Shown in pieces: positions 1 through 9,033 of a stretch of 64,000 nt of DNA (its first letter is position 1; the number at the start of each line of letters is the position of its first letter). The translations under genes were made by a program, and so were the position numbers. The notes below the pieces were generated by a model. That model did not search any database and was not told where the DNA came from. It saw only the letters and a program-made list of their open reading frames with translations. Source of the stretch: Thalassospira sp. ER-Se-21-Dark. GTDB taxonomy: Bacteria > Pseudomonadota > Alphaproteobacteria > Rhodospirillales > Thalassospiraceae. The stretch lies in NCBI RefSeq assembly GCF_017922435.1, contig NZ_VDEZ01000004.1, positions 124,001-188,000 on the forward strand, in the 5' to 3' direction.

Positions 1-780
1 GTGGCTGTCGGGCGATGATGTTTTCTTCGGGATCCGGGATGCCGCAAGATCCATCAACCATTGCGGTGTCATCTTAAGCATTCCGATAATCAGGTTCATT
101 TGCCAGGGGAAGGCGATCATGCCCTTGTTGCGTTCAAGGCCCCGCACGATCTTCTTTGCGGCCTTGTCGGCCTGCATGAAGAAGGGCATCGGGAAATCAT
201 TGGCATCAGTGATGCGGCTTTTAACAAAGCCCGGGCAGATGACATTGACCTTCACGCCATCGGGCGCCAATGCACCACGCAATCCTTCGCCGTAAACCCG
301 GACAGCCGCCTTGCTGGCGCAATAGGCCGGGGCAGAGGGCATTCCGCGCCACGATGCCTGGGAGGCGACCAGTGCGACCTGACCGCGTCTGCGCGCACGC
401 ATGACCTTGATCGCCGGATCAATCGTGTTCAGGACACCGGCGACATTGGTGGCAAAGATATCGCGAACCTGTTCGGGGCTTTCGCCAAGACCACCGGTGC
501 CGGCCGAAATGCCGGCATTGGCAATAACGAGGCTGAGCGGCGCAATTTCATCGCAATGGGTGACATAGGCGTCCATTGTTTCGCGCGACGTCACATCGAG
601 AACATCGGAATAAACATTGGCCCCGGCGGCGCGGCAATCATTTTCCACCAGTTGCAAGCGTGTTTGATTGCGACCGCTGATAAAAAGGGTCACGCCGGTA
701 CGTGCGAAATGGCGGGCAAGGGCAGCACCAATACCCGAACTGGCACCGGTGATCAGAATGGCATCGTACTGAAAGGACAT
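1..780 (-). CDS. Short-chain dehydrogenase/reductase (SDR), 3' end cut by window edge
   Basis: The minus-strand frame starts with ATG at 780 (MSFQYDAILITGASSGIG) and stays open for 260 codons to the first base of the window, so the stop lies outside. The Rossmann TGxxxGIG motif is at residues 11-17. NAG appears further on (VIANAGISAG), and a Tyr-x-x-x-Lys active site is visible as AYCASKAAV. This is a classical SDR, an NAD(P)-dependent oxidoreductase, and the usual family length of about 250 suggests little is missing. The substrate cannot be told. It is divergent from yicC with 192 bp between them. The plus-strand frame across the same DNA is an antisense shadow. Confidence 0.9.
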   Translation of the reverse strand, partial: MSFQYDAILITGASSGIGAALARHFARTGVTLFISGRNQTRLQLVENDCRAAGANVYSDVLDVTSRETMDAYVTHCDEIAPLSLVIANAGISAGTGGLGESPEQVRDIFATNVAGVLNTIDPAIKVMRARRRGQVALVASQASWRGMPSAPAYCASKAAVRVYGEGLRGALAPDGVKVNVICPGFVKSRITDANDFPMPFFMQADKAAKKIVRGLERNKGMIAFPWQMNLIIGMLKMTPQWLMDLAASRIPKKTSSPDSH

Positions 781-972
781 TGTTGCTCGTACTGGGTTTT
801 GAAATAAGGAAATTGATTTTTGCGGAACATGCTGCAGCAATAGGGCAGCATTATGAAATGCGGCTTATGCTTACCATATTGTCGTTATCGCGTGATGATC
901 GGTGTTCACCCTTGGCGGGACACTGGCCAATGGTTATAAACGCCCAAACACAAAAGCAAACTGGATGAAAAG

Positions 973-1857
973 ATGACCGTTTCAAGCATGACCGGATTTG
1001 CGCGCGTTGATGGCGCGGCCGATGGTTTCGGCTGGACCTGGGAACTGCGCAGCGTCAATGGCAAGGGGCTTGATGTTCGCCTGCGTCTGAATGGCGGGTT
1101 TGAGCGTCTTGAAGCCAAGGTGCGTGATGCGGTTTCCAAGCGGTTCAAGCGCGGCAATATGGGCGTGACCCTGAATGTTACGCGTTCCGGCGATAACAAT
1201 GCTTATTCGGTGAACCGTGAACTGCTTTCCGAACTGGTCCAGATCGCCGAGGAGTTTGATAATACCAGCAGCCTGTCGGCAGGCACGATTGCAGATCTGA
1301 TGAATGTGCGCGGTGTGCTTGAAGCCTATGAGCCACAGGAAGACGAAGCAACACGGGACGCCAATGATGCCGCCGTGCTGGTAAGCCTGAATGAAGCCAT
1401 CGATCAGATGGCCGCCCACCGGGCAGAAGAGGGCGAAAAACTTGATGTGATGCTGCGCGGCCATGTCGATAACATCGAGGCAACTGTTACACGTGCTGAA
1501 AACTGCGAATCAGCGCGTGCCGACGCTATCAAGGATCGTCTGAAACGTCAGGTCGAAGAATTGATGGATGCGGGCAAGTTCGACCCCGAACGCCTGCATC
1601 AGGAAGCGGCGATTTTGGCAACCAAGGCCGACATCCGCGAGGAGATTGATCGTCTCAAAGCCCATATCAGCGCAGCGCGCGATATGTTGACCAAGGGGGG
1701 ATCGATCGGGCGCAAGCTTGACTTCCTGTGCCAGGAGTTCAATCGCGAAGCCAATACCTTGTGCTCAAAGGCGAATGATATTGAACTGACCAATTGCGGT
1801 ATGGAGCTTAAAGTGATCATTGATCAGCTCCGCGAGCAGGTTCAGAACGTCGAATAA
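973..1857 (+). CDS. yicC: YicC family endoribonuclease
   Basis: The 294-aa protein has the full YicC layout. The N-terminal YicC-like domain opens with SSMTGFARVDG and carries ELRSVNGKGLDVRLRL. The C-terminal DUF1732 part carries GGSIGRKLDFLCQEFNREAN and ends in a short acidic tail. E. coli YicC is known as an endoribonuclease involved in turnover of small RNA; the role here is inferred from the family. The start ATG has only a weak GGATGA upstream. Next to gmk, 20 bp away, the two are almost certainly co-transcribed, an arrangement common in proteobacteria. Confidence 0.93.
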   Translation: MTVSSMTGFARVDGAADGFGWTWELRSVNGKGLDVRLRLNGGFERLEAKVRDAVSKRFKRGNMGVTLNVTRSGDNNAYSVNRELLSELVQIAEEFDNTSSLSAGTIADLMNVRGVLEAYEPQEDEATRDANDAAVLVSLNEAIDQMAAHRAEEGEKLDVMLRGHVDNIEATVTRAENCESARADAIKDRLKRQVEELMDAGKFDPERLHQEAAILATKADIREEIDRLKAHISAARDMLTKGGSIGRKLDFLCQEFNREANTLCSKANDIELTNCGMELKVIIDQLREQVQNVE

Positions 1858-1877
1858 GCGGCAGGGAAGGAAACATC

Positions 1878-2510
1878 ATGATCGATCCGCATAACCGCCG
1901 TGGCGTGATGCTGGTGTTCTGTGCGCCGTCCGGTGCCGGGAAAACGACCATCACCCGTCAGTTGCTTGAAAACGATGACAAGATCTCCTTGTCTGTGTCT
2001 GCAACAACGCGTGCGGCCCGCCCCGGTGAAGAAGAAGGTACCCACTACTTTTTCAAATCGGTTGATGAATTCAAACATATGATTGCCGATGACGAACTGC
2101 TTGAATGGGCAGAAGTGTTTGGCAACTACTATGGCACGCCGATTGGACCGGTTGAAAAGGCACTGTCGGAAGGCCGCGATGTGTTGTTTGACATCGACTG
2201 GCAGGGTGCCCGCCAACTGCGCGACAAGGGCGGCGATGACGTTGTATCGGTCTTTATCCTGCCGCCGTCATCGGGTGAGTTGGAACGCCGCCTGCGTGAT
2301 CGCGGCCAGGACGCCGATGACGTGATCATGAAACGAATGGCGAAGGCCGGTGCGGAAATCAGCCATTGGGAAGAATTTGACTATGTGCTGATCAATGATG
2401 ATCTGGATCGCTGCATCGCTGACGTTCAACACATTATCGGTGCTGAACGGATCAAACGCGAACGCCAGACAGGCTTGCCGGGCTTTGTCAAAAAACTTCT
2501 GACAGACTGA
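1878..2510 (+). CDS. gmk: Guanylate kinase
   Basis: This enzyme phosphorylates GMP to GDP with ATP in the cytoplasm. The 210-aa length is standard. The P-loop is at residues 15-24 (APSGAGKTT), the GMP-binding segment reads SVSATTRAARPGE, and DIDWQGARQL follows at the expected place. A strong ribosome site (AGGGAAGGA) precedes the ATG. It is the second gene of yicC-gmk. Confidence 0.97.
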   Translation: MIDPHNRRGVMLVFCAPSGAGKTTITRQLLENDDKISLSVSATTRAARPGEEEGTHYFFKSVDEFKHMIADDELLEWAEVFGNYYGTPIGPVEKALSEGRDVLFDIDWQGARQLRDKGGDDVVSVFILPPSSGELERRLRDRGQDADDVIMKRMAKAGAEISHWEEFDYVLINDDLDRCIADVQHIIGAERIKRERQTGLPGFVKKLLTD

Positions 2511-2522
2511 TACCAGATAGAA

Positions 2523-2550
2523 AAATGGCCGCTTTACGAAGCGGCCATTT
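2523..2550 (-). terminator. Terminator of the lptF-rsmA operon, overlapping the rsmA stop codon
   Basis: A perfect 12-bp stem (2523-2534 with 2539-2550) with a 4-nt loop lies between the convergent gmk and rsmA. Read on the minus strand it is followed by a run of T, as expected for a Rho-independent terminator. On the plus strand the T run is weak, so it may only partly serve gmk. The rsmA stop codon (2534-2536) lies at the end of the stem and in the loop. Confidence 0.8.
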
Positions 2551-3403
2551 CATCATGAACCTGCGTCAGGCGGACAAAATCCGCAACACTAAGCTCCTCG
2601 GCCCGGACGGTTTCGGTAATCCCGGACTTAGCAAGCAATTCGCCCACATTGATGTTCAGGGTCTTAAGGCTTGCGCGCAGCATCTTGCGACGTTGACCAA
2701 ACGCGGCCTGGGTAATTTTGGCAAGGCTATCAAGATTGATGTCTGTGCCGCGATCCGCCTTGGGGCGGAGTTGCACAACAGCAGAGGTCACCTTTGGCGG
2801 TGGGGTAAAAGCACTGCGGTGAACATCAAACAAGATATCGCAGTCACACAGATACTGACACAGGACCGATAGACGCCCATAGGCCTTGGTCTTCGGGCGG
2901 GCGACGACACGTTCGGCCACTTCCTTTTGAAACATCAGGGTCAGGCTTGCGAACTGATCAATCTGCATCAGCCAGCCCAGCAATAGCTGAGTGCCGACAT
3001 TATAGGGCAGGTTGGCGACGATCTTGCGCGGTGCAGGGCCCAATGTTGTGACATCGACCTCAAGCGCATCACCATCAATAACGTGCAGCGCACCGGGGTA
3101 ATGATTGCTGATCTGTTCCAGAACCGGTTGGCAGCGCGGGTCACGTTCGATCACGGTCAGGTTCTTTGCACCATTAAACAGCAACGCACGCGTCAGGCCG
3201 CCGGGCCCCGGACCGATTTCAATCACGGTGGCATCATCAAGCGGTGCGGCCGCACGGGCAATGCGCCCGGTCAGGTTCAAATCAAACAGGAAGTTCTGGC
3301 CGAATTTCTTTTGCGCTGACAGGTCATGGGTCGCAATTACCTCCCGCAGCGGCGGAAGGCCATCATTGGCAAGCTTGCCAGTATTGTCGTTGTCTTCTGA
3401 CAC
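2534..3403 (-). CDS. rsmA: 16S rRNA (adenine1518-N6/adenine1519-N6)-dimethyltransferase
   Basis: KsgA/RsmA dimethylates two adjacent adenines in helix 45 of 16S rRNA using SAM. The 289-aa protein shows QKKFGQNFL near residues 31-39, SAM motif I EIGPGPGG at 62-69, and the catalytic motif IV NLPY at 131-134. It is the last gene of lptF-lptG-lptD-surA-pdxA-rsmA, starting 5 bp after the pdxA stop. The same surA-pdxA-ksgA order occurs in E. coli. Confidence 0.97.
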   Translation of the reverse strand: MSEDNDNTGKLANDGLPPLREVIATHDLSAQKKFGQNFLFDLNLTGRIARAAAPLDDATVIEIGPGPGGLTRALLFNGAKNLTVIERDPRCQPVLEQISNHYPGALHVIDGDALEVDVTTLGPAPRKIVANLPYNVGTQLLLGWLMQIDQFASLTLMFQKEVAERVVARPKTKAYGRLSVLCQYLCDCDILFDVHRSAFTPPPKVTSAVVQLRPKADRGTDINLDSLAKITQAAFGQRRKMLRASLKTLNINVGELLAKSGITETVRAEELSVADFVRLTQVHDEMAAS

Positions 3404-3408
3404 GTCGG

Positions 3409-4425
3409 TCAGGCTCCTGTCGCAAGGCGTTTTGTTGCCATTTCTGCTGCCATCTTCAGGGCTGCAATCAGGCTATCAGGGCGCGCGAGGCCTTTGCCGG
3501 CAATATTAAGTGCTGTGCCATGATCGGGCGATGTTCTGATAAATGGCAACCCGAGTGTGACATTCACACCACCATGGAAGTCAAGTGTCTTGACCGGTAT
3601 CAGGGCTTGATCGTGATAAGGGCAGAGTGCCACATCGTAATTGGCGCGGGCCTCTTCATGGAACATGGTATCGGCCGGCAAGGGGCCGATAACATCCACA
3701 CCTTCATCACGCAGTTGTTTGATGGCCGGGGCCATGATGGTCTTTTCTTCGGCACCCATCGTGCCATCTTCGCCCGCATGCGGGTTCAGCCCGGCAATTG
3801 CAAGGCGCGGCTTGGCGATCCCGAAGGCATTTTGCAGGGACTGATGCGTGATCCGGCAACGCTCGACAATCAGCTCAGTTTTCAGCTGTGTCGGGACATC
3901 CTTGAGCGGGATATGGATGGTTAGCGGCACCACGCGCAGTTTGCTGTTGGCCAGCATCATCACCGGGATTGTGCCCGGTCCTGCGAGCTCTGCCAGAAAC
4001 TCCGTATGGCCGGGATGGCGGAAGCCTGCTTCATACAATGCGCTTTTCTGGATCGGGTTGGTGACGACGGCACTTGCTTTACCCGTGGTCGCCAGTTCGA
4101 CGGCCTTTGTGATGCTCTCAATCACGACGCTGGCTGTTTTAGGCGATGCTACACCTGAAACGACTTCGGTCCCGCTATCTGCGATTTCCAGAACCGGCAG
4201 GGCATCGGTAAAGATGGCGGGGGCCTCGTCGATTGTCTGGATCACGCGCACCGGAACATCAGTACCGCTTCGGGCGATTGCTTGAGTGATCATGCTGACA
4301 GGCGAGATCAGGCAAAATGGTGCAAGTTCATCCTGCGTACGACGCAGCCATGCCTTGATGGCAAGCTCGGGGCCAATGCCGCCGGGCTCGCCGATCGTCA
4401 ATGCGATGGGGGCGCGTTCTGTCAT
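3409..4425 (-). CDS. pdxA: 4-hydroxythreonine-4-phosphate dehydrogenase
   Basis: PdxA oxidises 4-phosphohydroxy-L-threonine with NAD in the DXP-dependent route to pyridoxal phosphate. Its 338 aa match the family. Metal-binding histidines lie in [22 protein letters not shown] and [12 protein letters not shown], followed by the conserved [16 protein letters not shown]. The N-terminus ([16 protein letters not shown]) is typical. It sits between surA (27 bp gap) and rsmA (5 bp gap) in one operon. Confidence 0.96.
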   Translation of the reverse strand: MTERAPIALTIGEPGGIGPELAIKAWLRRTQDELAPFCLISPVSMITQAIARSGTDVPVRVIQTIDEAPAIFTDALPVLEIADSGTEVVSGVASPKTASVVIESITKAVELATTGKASAVVTNPIQKSALYEAGFRHPGHTEFLAELAGPGTIPVMMLANSKLRVVPLTIHIPLKDVPTQLKTELIVERCRITHQSLQNAFGIAKPRLAIAGLNPHAGEDGTMGAEEKTIMAPAIKQLRDEGVDVIGPLPADTMFHEEARANYDVALCPYHDQALIPVKTLDFHGGVNVTLGLPFIRTSPDHGTALNIAGKGLARPDSLIAALKMAAEMATKRLATGA

Positions 4426-4452
4426 CTTGCTATCGGGGTCCTGTCAGCCGGA

Positions 4453-5733
4453 TCAGATCCGGATATCAATAAATGCCTGACGGCGCAGTTCACGAAGTTT
4501 GCGACGTGCCAGGATATCTAGACGTTCCAACCGCAGGCGGTTTTCAATGTCCTGACGGCTGGGCAGGTTGCTTTCTTCTGTAATGTTACAAATCATGACC
4601 ATCAGTGCACCGCCATCAACCTGAATAATGTTGGACGGTGTTCCTTCATCAAGATTGGTGACGGCTTGGCGGATCGGGCCAGAAAGTTCGCCGGGCGAAA
4701 TGCCTTCCATCTTACCGCTCAGATCAGATCCAAGGTCGACAGCGACATTCGCCATCGCATCACAGCTATTTGCCGTTTCACGGGTGTTTTGCAGGACTGC
4801 GATTTTGGCGTCAATCTGGTCTTGGGGCATGTCACCGCTAATTGGGACAAACAGTTGATAAAGGTCCAGTCTGGTGTCGGTAACAGCATCGGTGTCACCA
4901 ACGCGACGGTCCAGCAGTTTAACGATGTAATATCCGCGGACGGTCTGGACCGGCGCACTTACGTCACCGGGTTGCAGCTGGTTGACTGCCTGCTGCAAGT
5001 CAGCCGACATTTCACCGGCATACAGCCAACCAAGGTCGCCTCCATTGGCAGCACTCGCACTGGCTGAGAACTGTCGAGCCAGACCTGCGAAATCGGCACC
5101 CTTGTTCAGGGCATCGCGGATTTCTTGCGCGGTTTGGTAAACGCGCGTGCTGTCCTGAGGATTATCAACAGGCAGGAAAATTTCCTGAACCCGGTTGCGC
5201 GGCTTGTTCTGGTTGCTGATGATGCGTTCAAGCGTATCGTCGATCTCGGCTTCGGAAATCTGAACTTCACCCCGCATGCTGCCAAGAACTTTTTGCCAGG
5301 CGACCTGCGGGCGGATCTGATTTTCAATCGTTCCGGATGCGATTTGCCGTTGCGACAGATACCTGTCGAGCATGCCGTCCGGAAGGCCGGCATTTTGCTC
5401 GATCATTGACTTGCCGCGCGCGATGTCTTCATCGGTGACTTCGATGCCACGACGCTCGGCTTCCTGCAGTTGCAGCTTTTCATTGATCAGTTGCTGCAAA
5501 ATCTGCGGCGCCATCTCGTTGCTGCGCTGAGGCGTCATCTCGATGTTGGAGGAGACGGCAACAAGTTTGATACGTTCAACCAGATCAATGACTGAAATCG
5601 GGTCATCATTAACCACAGCCGCAACGCCAACTGGCGACTGTGCACGAACTGGTGCGACCATCATCGATAGTGTGACAGCAATCATCACAGCGCAGATTTT
5701 CAAGGACGTCGAAGTCGAAATATTGGAAATCAT
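4453..5733 (-). CDS. surA: Periplasmic peptidyl-prolyl isomerase/chaperone SurA
   Basis: The 426-aa protein starts with a signal peptide of about 31 residues ending PVRA. A SurA N-domain follows (VAAVVNDDPISVIDLVERIKL). One clear parvulin-type (PpiC) domain lies in the middle (ANGGDLGWLYAGEMSADLQ, with VQTVRGYYIVKLLD), and the rest of the C-terminal half is less conserved. SurA escorts outer-membrane proteins, including LptD. It lies 6 bp downstream of lptD, so the chaperone and a major client are co-expressed. Confidence 0.92.
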   Translation of the reverse strand: MISNISTSTSLKICAVMIAVTLSMMVAPVRAQSPVGVAAVVNDDPISVIDLVERIKLVAVSSNIEMTPQRSNEMAPQILQQLINEKLQLQEAERRGIEVTDEDIARGKSMIEQNAGLPDGMLDRYLSQRQIASGTIENQIRPQVAWQKVLGSMRGEVQISEAEIDDTLERIISNQNKPRNRVQEIFLPVDNPQDSTRVYQTAQEIRDALNKGADFAGLARQFSASASAANGGDLGWLYAGEMSADLQQAVNQLQPGDVSAPVQTVRGYYIVKLLDRRVGDTDAVTDTRLDLYQLFVPISGDMPQDQIDAKIAVLQNTRETANSCDAMANVAVDLGSDLSGKMEGISPGELSGPIRQAVTNLDEGTPSNIIQVDGGALMVMICNITEESNLPSRQDIENRLRLERLDILARRKLRELRRQAFIDIRI

Positions 5734-5739
5734 TTTTAC

Positions 5740-7926
5740 TTACAATCCGGCTGCAGATGCAAACTCGCCAAGGGTCTTGAAAACGAGACGGAAAAGGAAT
5801 TCGTCAGATTCACCTAGATCCTGATCCCGATAGAAGGTCCGACGGACTCGCCCATCAAATATGAAGCACTCATCTTCATAAACGAAACCGATACCATATT
5901 CCAAGGGGTCGGTTTCATCGAGGTCGTAGCGCCCATACGCCTGACCCGACCAGTACTGATTAAACTGACGTTCCGCGCGGAAGTAGATTTCCTCACGCTC
6001 GTCAAACTCTTCGCTGCCTGCTTCATCTGTGAAGTGTAGATACGTCGTATTCAGGCGTAACGTATCCAGTGATCCGACAGTCGCTGTTACCTGATTTCGG
6101 CGAGCAGAAAAATCGTCTTTTGAAAGACGGTAGCGATATGTCAGATCAAGATATTGGTTCGGGGCTACTGTCACTCGGCCAACATAATCTGAAAGATGCT
6201 CATCTAGTCCAGAGCCTCGGGCAAAAGTATCATTTTCATTTGCGCGGTAGCTTTGGCCAAACATCGCGCTGGTATAGCCTCCTTGGGGACCGTAGATACC
6301 CCACTCAAGGCCATAACTTGCCCTGAAACCGTCCTCTGCGCGATCCAGGCCGCCAAACCTGTCATGGGAGAACAGGTTGATATCGTCCAGTTCAAAAGAC
6401 TGCGAGTCCTCATTCGGAATCTCATCAGGATTGCCACCGTTCGGAGACCAAGCTGCCATGGCGATTGGAGTAATGACCTGTTGGTAGCTGCCTTGGCTGC
6501 TTACGAACGGCATTTGCCAATCAATCGCAGCCAATGGCAGCAGGCGTCCCGTATATCCACTGTAGTTTTCTCTGTTAGTGCGAGATACGTCTGAGACAAG
6601 GTAGTTGTCACTTCGGACGGAGAGACTGAGTTTGGTGACATCACCCATCGTGCCCACGTGAGGGAGCTCCCAACCGGCTTTGGCAGACACACGATGCGAA
6701 TTGGTACCCTCATCGCGGGTCAAAGAGAGGCCATCCAAGTCCAAGGTTGTTATGCTACCGTATTTTGCTGGCGCGGATTGTCCGTGAAACTGTAGATGCG
6801 GCAAAACAATGGGGGTCGTGTCCCGGTCATCATCACTCTTCAGCCCTTGGAAGTAGTATGCATCAGCGCGCGTGTAGCTGGCACCGCGAAACCCCTCGGT
6901 AAACAGGTTCGAGGTCAGGACAGAAGGTGAGCCAAAACCATACCGTGAGAGATATGTTTTTTCTGAGGCTTGTTCGGCGTCAAAGCCCCAACGCCACGTC
7001 GGATCGATGTCAAACCGTCCTTTGGCGTCAATATGGCCTTGCCAGTCATCCTCACTGTCTCTTGTAACGCTGTTGACGACGTCGAATTCTCCACTGTCCA
7101 GACGCTGTCTGTACTCGGTTGTGAGGACAGGACCTTCATCCGTTGTGTAAGTCGGCGTGAAAGTCATGTCCTTGCTATTGTCGATCGACCAGTAATAGGG
7201 TTGGCTGAAGTAGCTTCCAACGTGGCTGGTGCTGCCGAATGACGGCGCAAGCAAACCGGACTGCCGTTTCACGGTTGGGTCAGGATGCTGAAAATATGGG
7301 GTGTAGAGAACAGGAATACCCGCGACTTCGAGACGAGCGTCTTCATATTCTACCGTTTTACTGTCTGAATCATGCAGCACGCGCGCGGCGCGAATGCGCC
7401 AAAGCGGTGTCGAACTGCTGCCATTGTCTTCGCAGACTTTGCAGGGGGAGTAAACGGCCTTGGCAATCTCGGTAAAGTTCCCGCCGCTACGGCGGGCACC
7501 TGCACCTGCGATCCGGGTGTTCTCATCCAACAGGACATAAATATCCTGAACAATCCCTTCCTTGAAATCACCACTGAGTTCGACATAGCTGGCGAAGGTA
7601 ACTTCGCCCGTCGGTTCTGTGATGCTTACATTTCCCGAAGCCGTGAGAACATCCTGTGATCGGTCATAGCTTACCGTATCAGCAAGCAATATACGTCCTT
7701 CCCGGGAAATTTCGACATTCCCACGCGCCGTGACGGTTTGCAGTTCCTGATTGTAATCGACCTCGTCGGCACTGAACAAAATGGCTGGTTCCGGCGGAGG
7801 AGCTTCTGAGCCAGTTGTTTGTGCGGTGGCAGAATGCAAGCTCGCAAGACCGCCAGCAACGAAAATCCCACAGCCCAGAATGGTGCTGGTCACAAGTCTT
7901 TTTATCATTCCCCCCGCCATGACCAT
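5740..7926 (-). CDS. lptD: LPS-assembly outer membrane protein LptD
   Basis: LptD forms the outer-membrane barrel that inserts LPS at the cell surface. The 728-aa protein has a signal peptide ending at about SATA, then an OstA/LptA-like domain (ILFSADEVDYNQELQTVTARGNVEI), then a long beta-barrel region. The mature protein has only three cysteines: a CxxC (SPCKVCED, about residue 165) and one near the C-terminus (YEDECFIFD). I kept the first ATG because a GAGG lies 11 nt upstream inside lptG; internal ATGs three and seven codons in are alternatives. It lies 3 bp after lptG. Confidence 0.94.
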   Translation of the reverse strand: MVMAGGMIKRLVTSTILGCGIFVAGGLASLHSATAQTTGSEAPPPEPAILFSADEVDYNQELQTVTARGNVEISREGRILLADTVSYDRSQDVLTASGNVSITEPTGEVTFASYVELSGDFKEGIVQDIYVLLDENTRIAGAGARRSGGNFTEIAKAVYSPCKVCEDNGSSSTPLWRIRAARVLHDSDSKTVEYEDARLEVAGIPVLYTPYFQHPDPTVKRQSGLLAPSFGSTSHVGSYFSQPYYWSIDNSKDMTFTPTYTTDEGPVLTTEYRQRLDSGEFDVVNSVTRDSEDDWQGHIDAKGRFDIDPTWRWGFDAEQASEKTYLSRYGFGSPSVLTSNLFTEGFRGASYTRADAYYFQGLKSDDDRDTTPIVLPHLQFHGQSAPAKYGSITTLDLDGLSLTRDEGTNSHRVSAKAGWELPHVGTMGDVTKLSLSVRSDNYLVSDVSRTNRENYSGYTGRLLPLAAIDWQMPFVSSQGSYQQVITPIAMAAWSPNGGNPDEIPNEDSQSFELDDINLFSHDRFGGLDRAEDGFRASYGLEWGIYGPQGGYTSAMFGQSYRANENDTFARGSGLDEHLSDYVGRVTVAPNQYLDLTYRYRLSKDDFSARRNQVTATVGSLDTLRLNTTYLHFTDEAGSEEFDEREEIYFRAERQFNQYWSGQAYGRYDLDETDPLEYGIGFVYEDECFIFDGRVRRTFYRDQDLGESDEFLFRLVFKTLGEFASAAGL

Positions 7927-7929
7927 AGG

Positions 7930-9033
7930 CTAGCCATCCTCAAGATGTAGCAATGTCGTAACCCCGAGCAACAGAGAAATTCCGGCTGGAGCCCATGCCG
8001 ACAAAATCGGTGGAATTCCGCCGGAAACGCCCAAGGCTGAAATCACGTCGGTGCAAAAATACAAAATGAAGCCAGATGCAACACCCCCACCGATAACAAG
8101 GGATGCGCGCCGGCGTCGAGAAAATTTAAGGCAAAATGCAGCCGCGATCAAAACCATGGCACACAAAAGTAAAGGTCTGGACAACAGGCTGTGAAAATGG
8201 ATGCGGTGACGGGTGGCATTAAAACCGGCACGTTCAAGCAGTGTGATAAAGGGCTTCAGGTCCCAGAATGACATCGTTTCCGGTGACGCGAAGCTGTCTT
8301 GTATCTTCCGCGCAGTCAGGTTCGTTGGCAGCATCATTTCTTTTGCAAACGTGCTGGCCTGACCGGGGACGAAGGTCCATGCATCATAGAACCGCCAAGT
8401 TCCGGGTTCGAGAACTGCCCGACCGGCATCGATCCGCATCGTGAAATCATCCGCATCTTCAAAACGGAAGATTGTCACGTTTCGCAGATCAAGTTGGTCG
8501 CCCTGCTGGTTGCTGACCGATCGCGCAAAAATAACAGCCTGACCATCCTGCGTGCCTTGCCGTAACCATAGACCGCTTGAGGATAGGTTCATGACACTTG
8601 CATTGTTCTGCAAATAGCGTGCTTCAAGCGTCTCGTATTTCTGAAGCAGGATTGAGGACAACGGATTGAGTGCACCTACCTGAAGGCTGCCAAGAACGAG
8701 GGCGCACAAGATAGGTGGTAGCATGAACTGCCATGCAGAGACACCTGCCGCGCGCGTCACTACAAGCTCCTGATTTCCGGTCAGTTTCCAGAATGAAAAC
8801 ATCGACCCGAACAGGACGGCGAAAGGCAGAACTTTCTCCGTCATGAACGGAATGCGACTAGCGGCCATCTGCAAGACAATGCTCACCGTGGCGTCCGGCT
8901 TATTGCCTGCACGACGAAGAAGCTCGATAGTGTCACCGATCAGGATCAGACCGATCAGGAGTGCAAGAATAGACAGGATCGAAATCAGGACATGCTTGCC
9001 AAAATACCATGTAAGAAGCGGCGAAATTCTCAT
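7930..9033 (-). CDS. lptG: LPS export ABC transporter permease LptG
   Basis: This YjgP/YjgQ-family permease has 367 aa. N-terminal membrane segments are visible (ILSILALLIGLILIGDTIELLRRAG), then a large periplasmic beta-jellyroll domain, and three C-terminal helices (LLLCAMVLIAAAFCLKFS; VIGGGVASGFILYFCTDVISALG). With LptF and LptB it extracts LPS from the inner membrane. The G assignment rests on being the downstream partner and on the ...DVISALG...G..PP...AW.P segment. It overlaps lptF by 4 bp, indicating translational coupling. No lptB is in the window. Confidence 0.94.
   Translation of the reverse strand: MRISPLLTWYFGKHVLISILSILALLIGLILIGDTIELLRRAGNKPDATVSIVLQMAASRIPFMTEKVLPFAVLFGSMFSFWKLTGNQELVVTRAAGVSAWQFMLPPILCALVLGSLQVGALNPLSSILLQKYETLEARYLQNNASVMNLSSSGLWLRQGTQDGQAVIFARSVSNQQGDQLDLRNVTIFRFEDADDFTMRIDAGRAVLEPGTWRFYDAWTFVPGQASTFAKEMMLPTNLTARKIQDSFASPETMSFWDLKPFITLLERAGFNATRHRIHFHSLLSRPLLLCAMVLIAAAFCLKFSRRRRASLVIGGGVASGFILYFCTDVISALGVSGGIPPILSAWAPAGISLLLGVTTLLHLEDG

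Noticed and set aside
61..807. A 248-codon open frame on the plus strand
   Set aside because: It is antisense to the SDR gene, whose Rossmann and Tyr-x-x-x-Lys motifs are clear on the minus strand.
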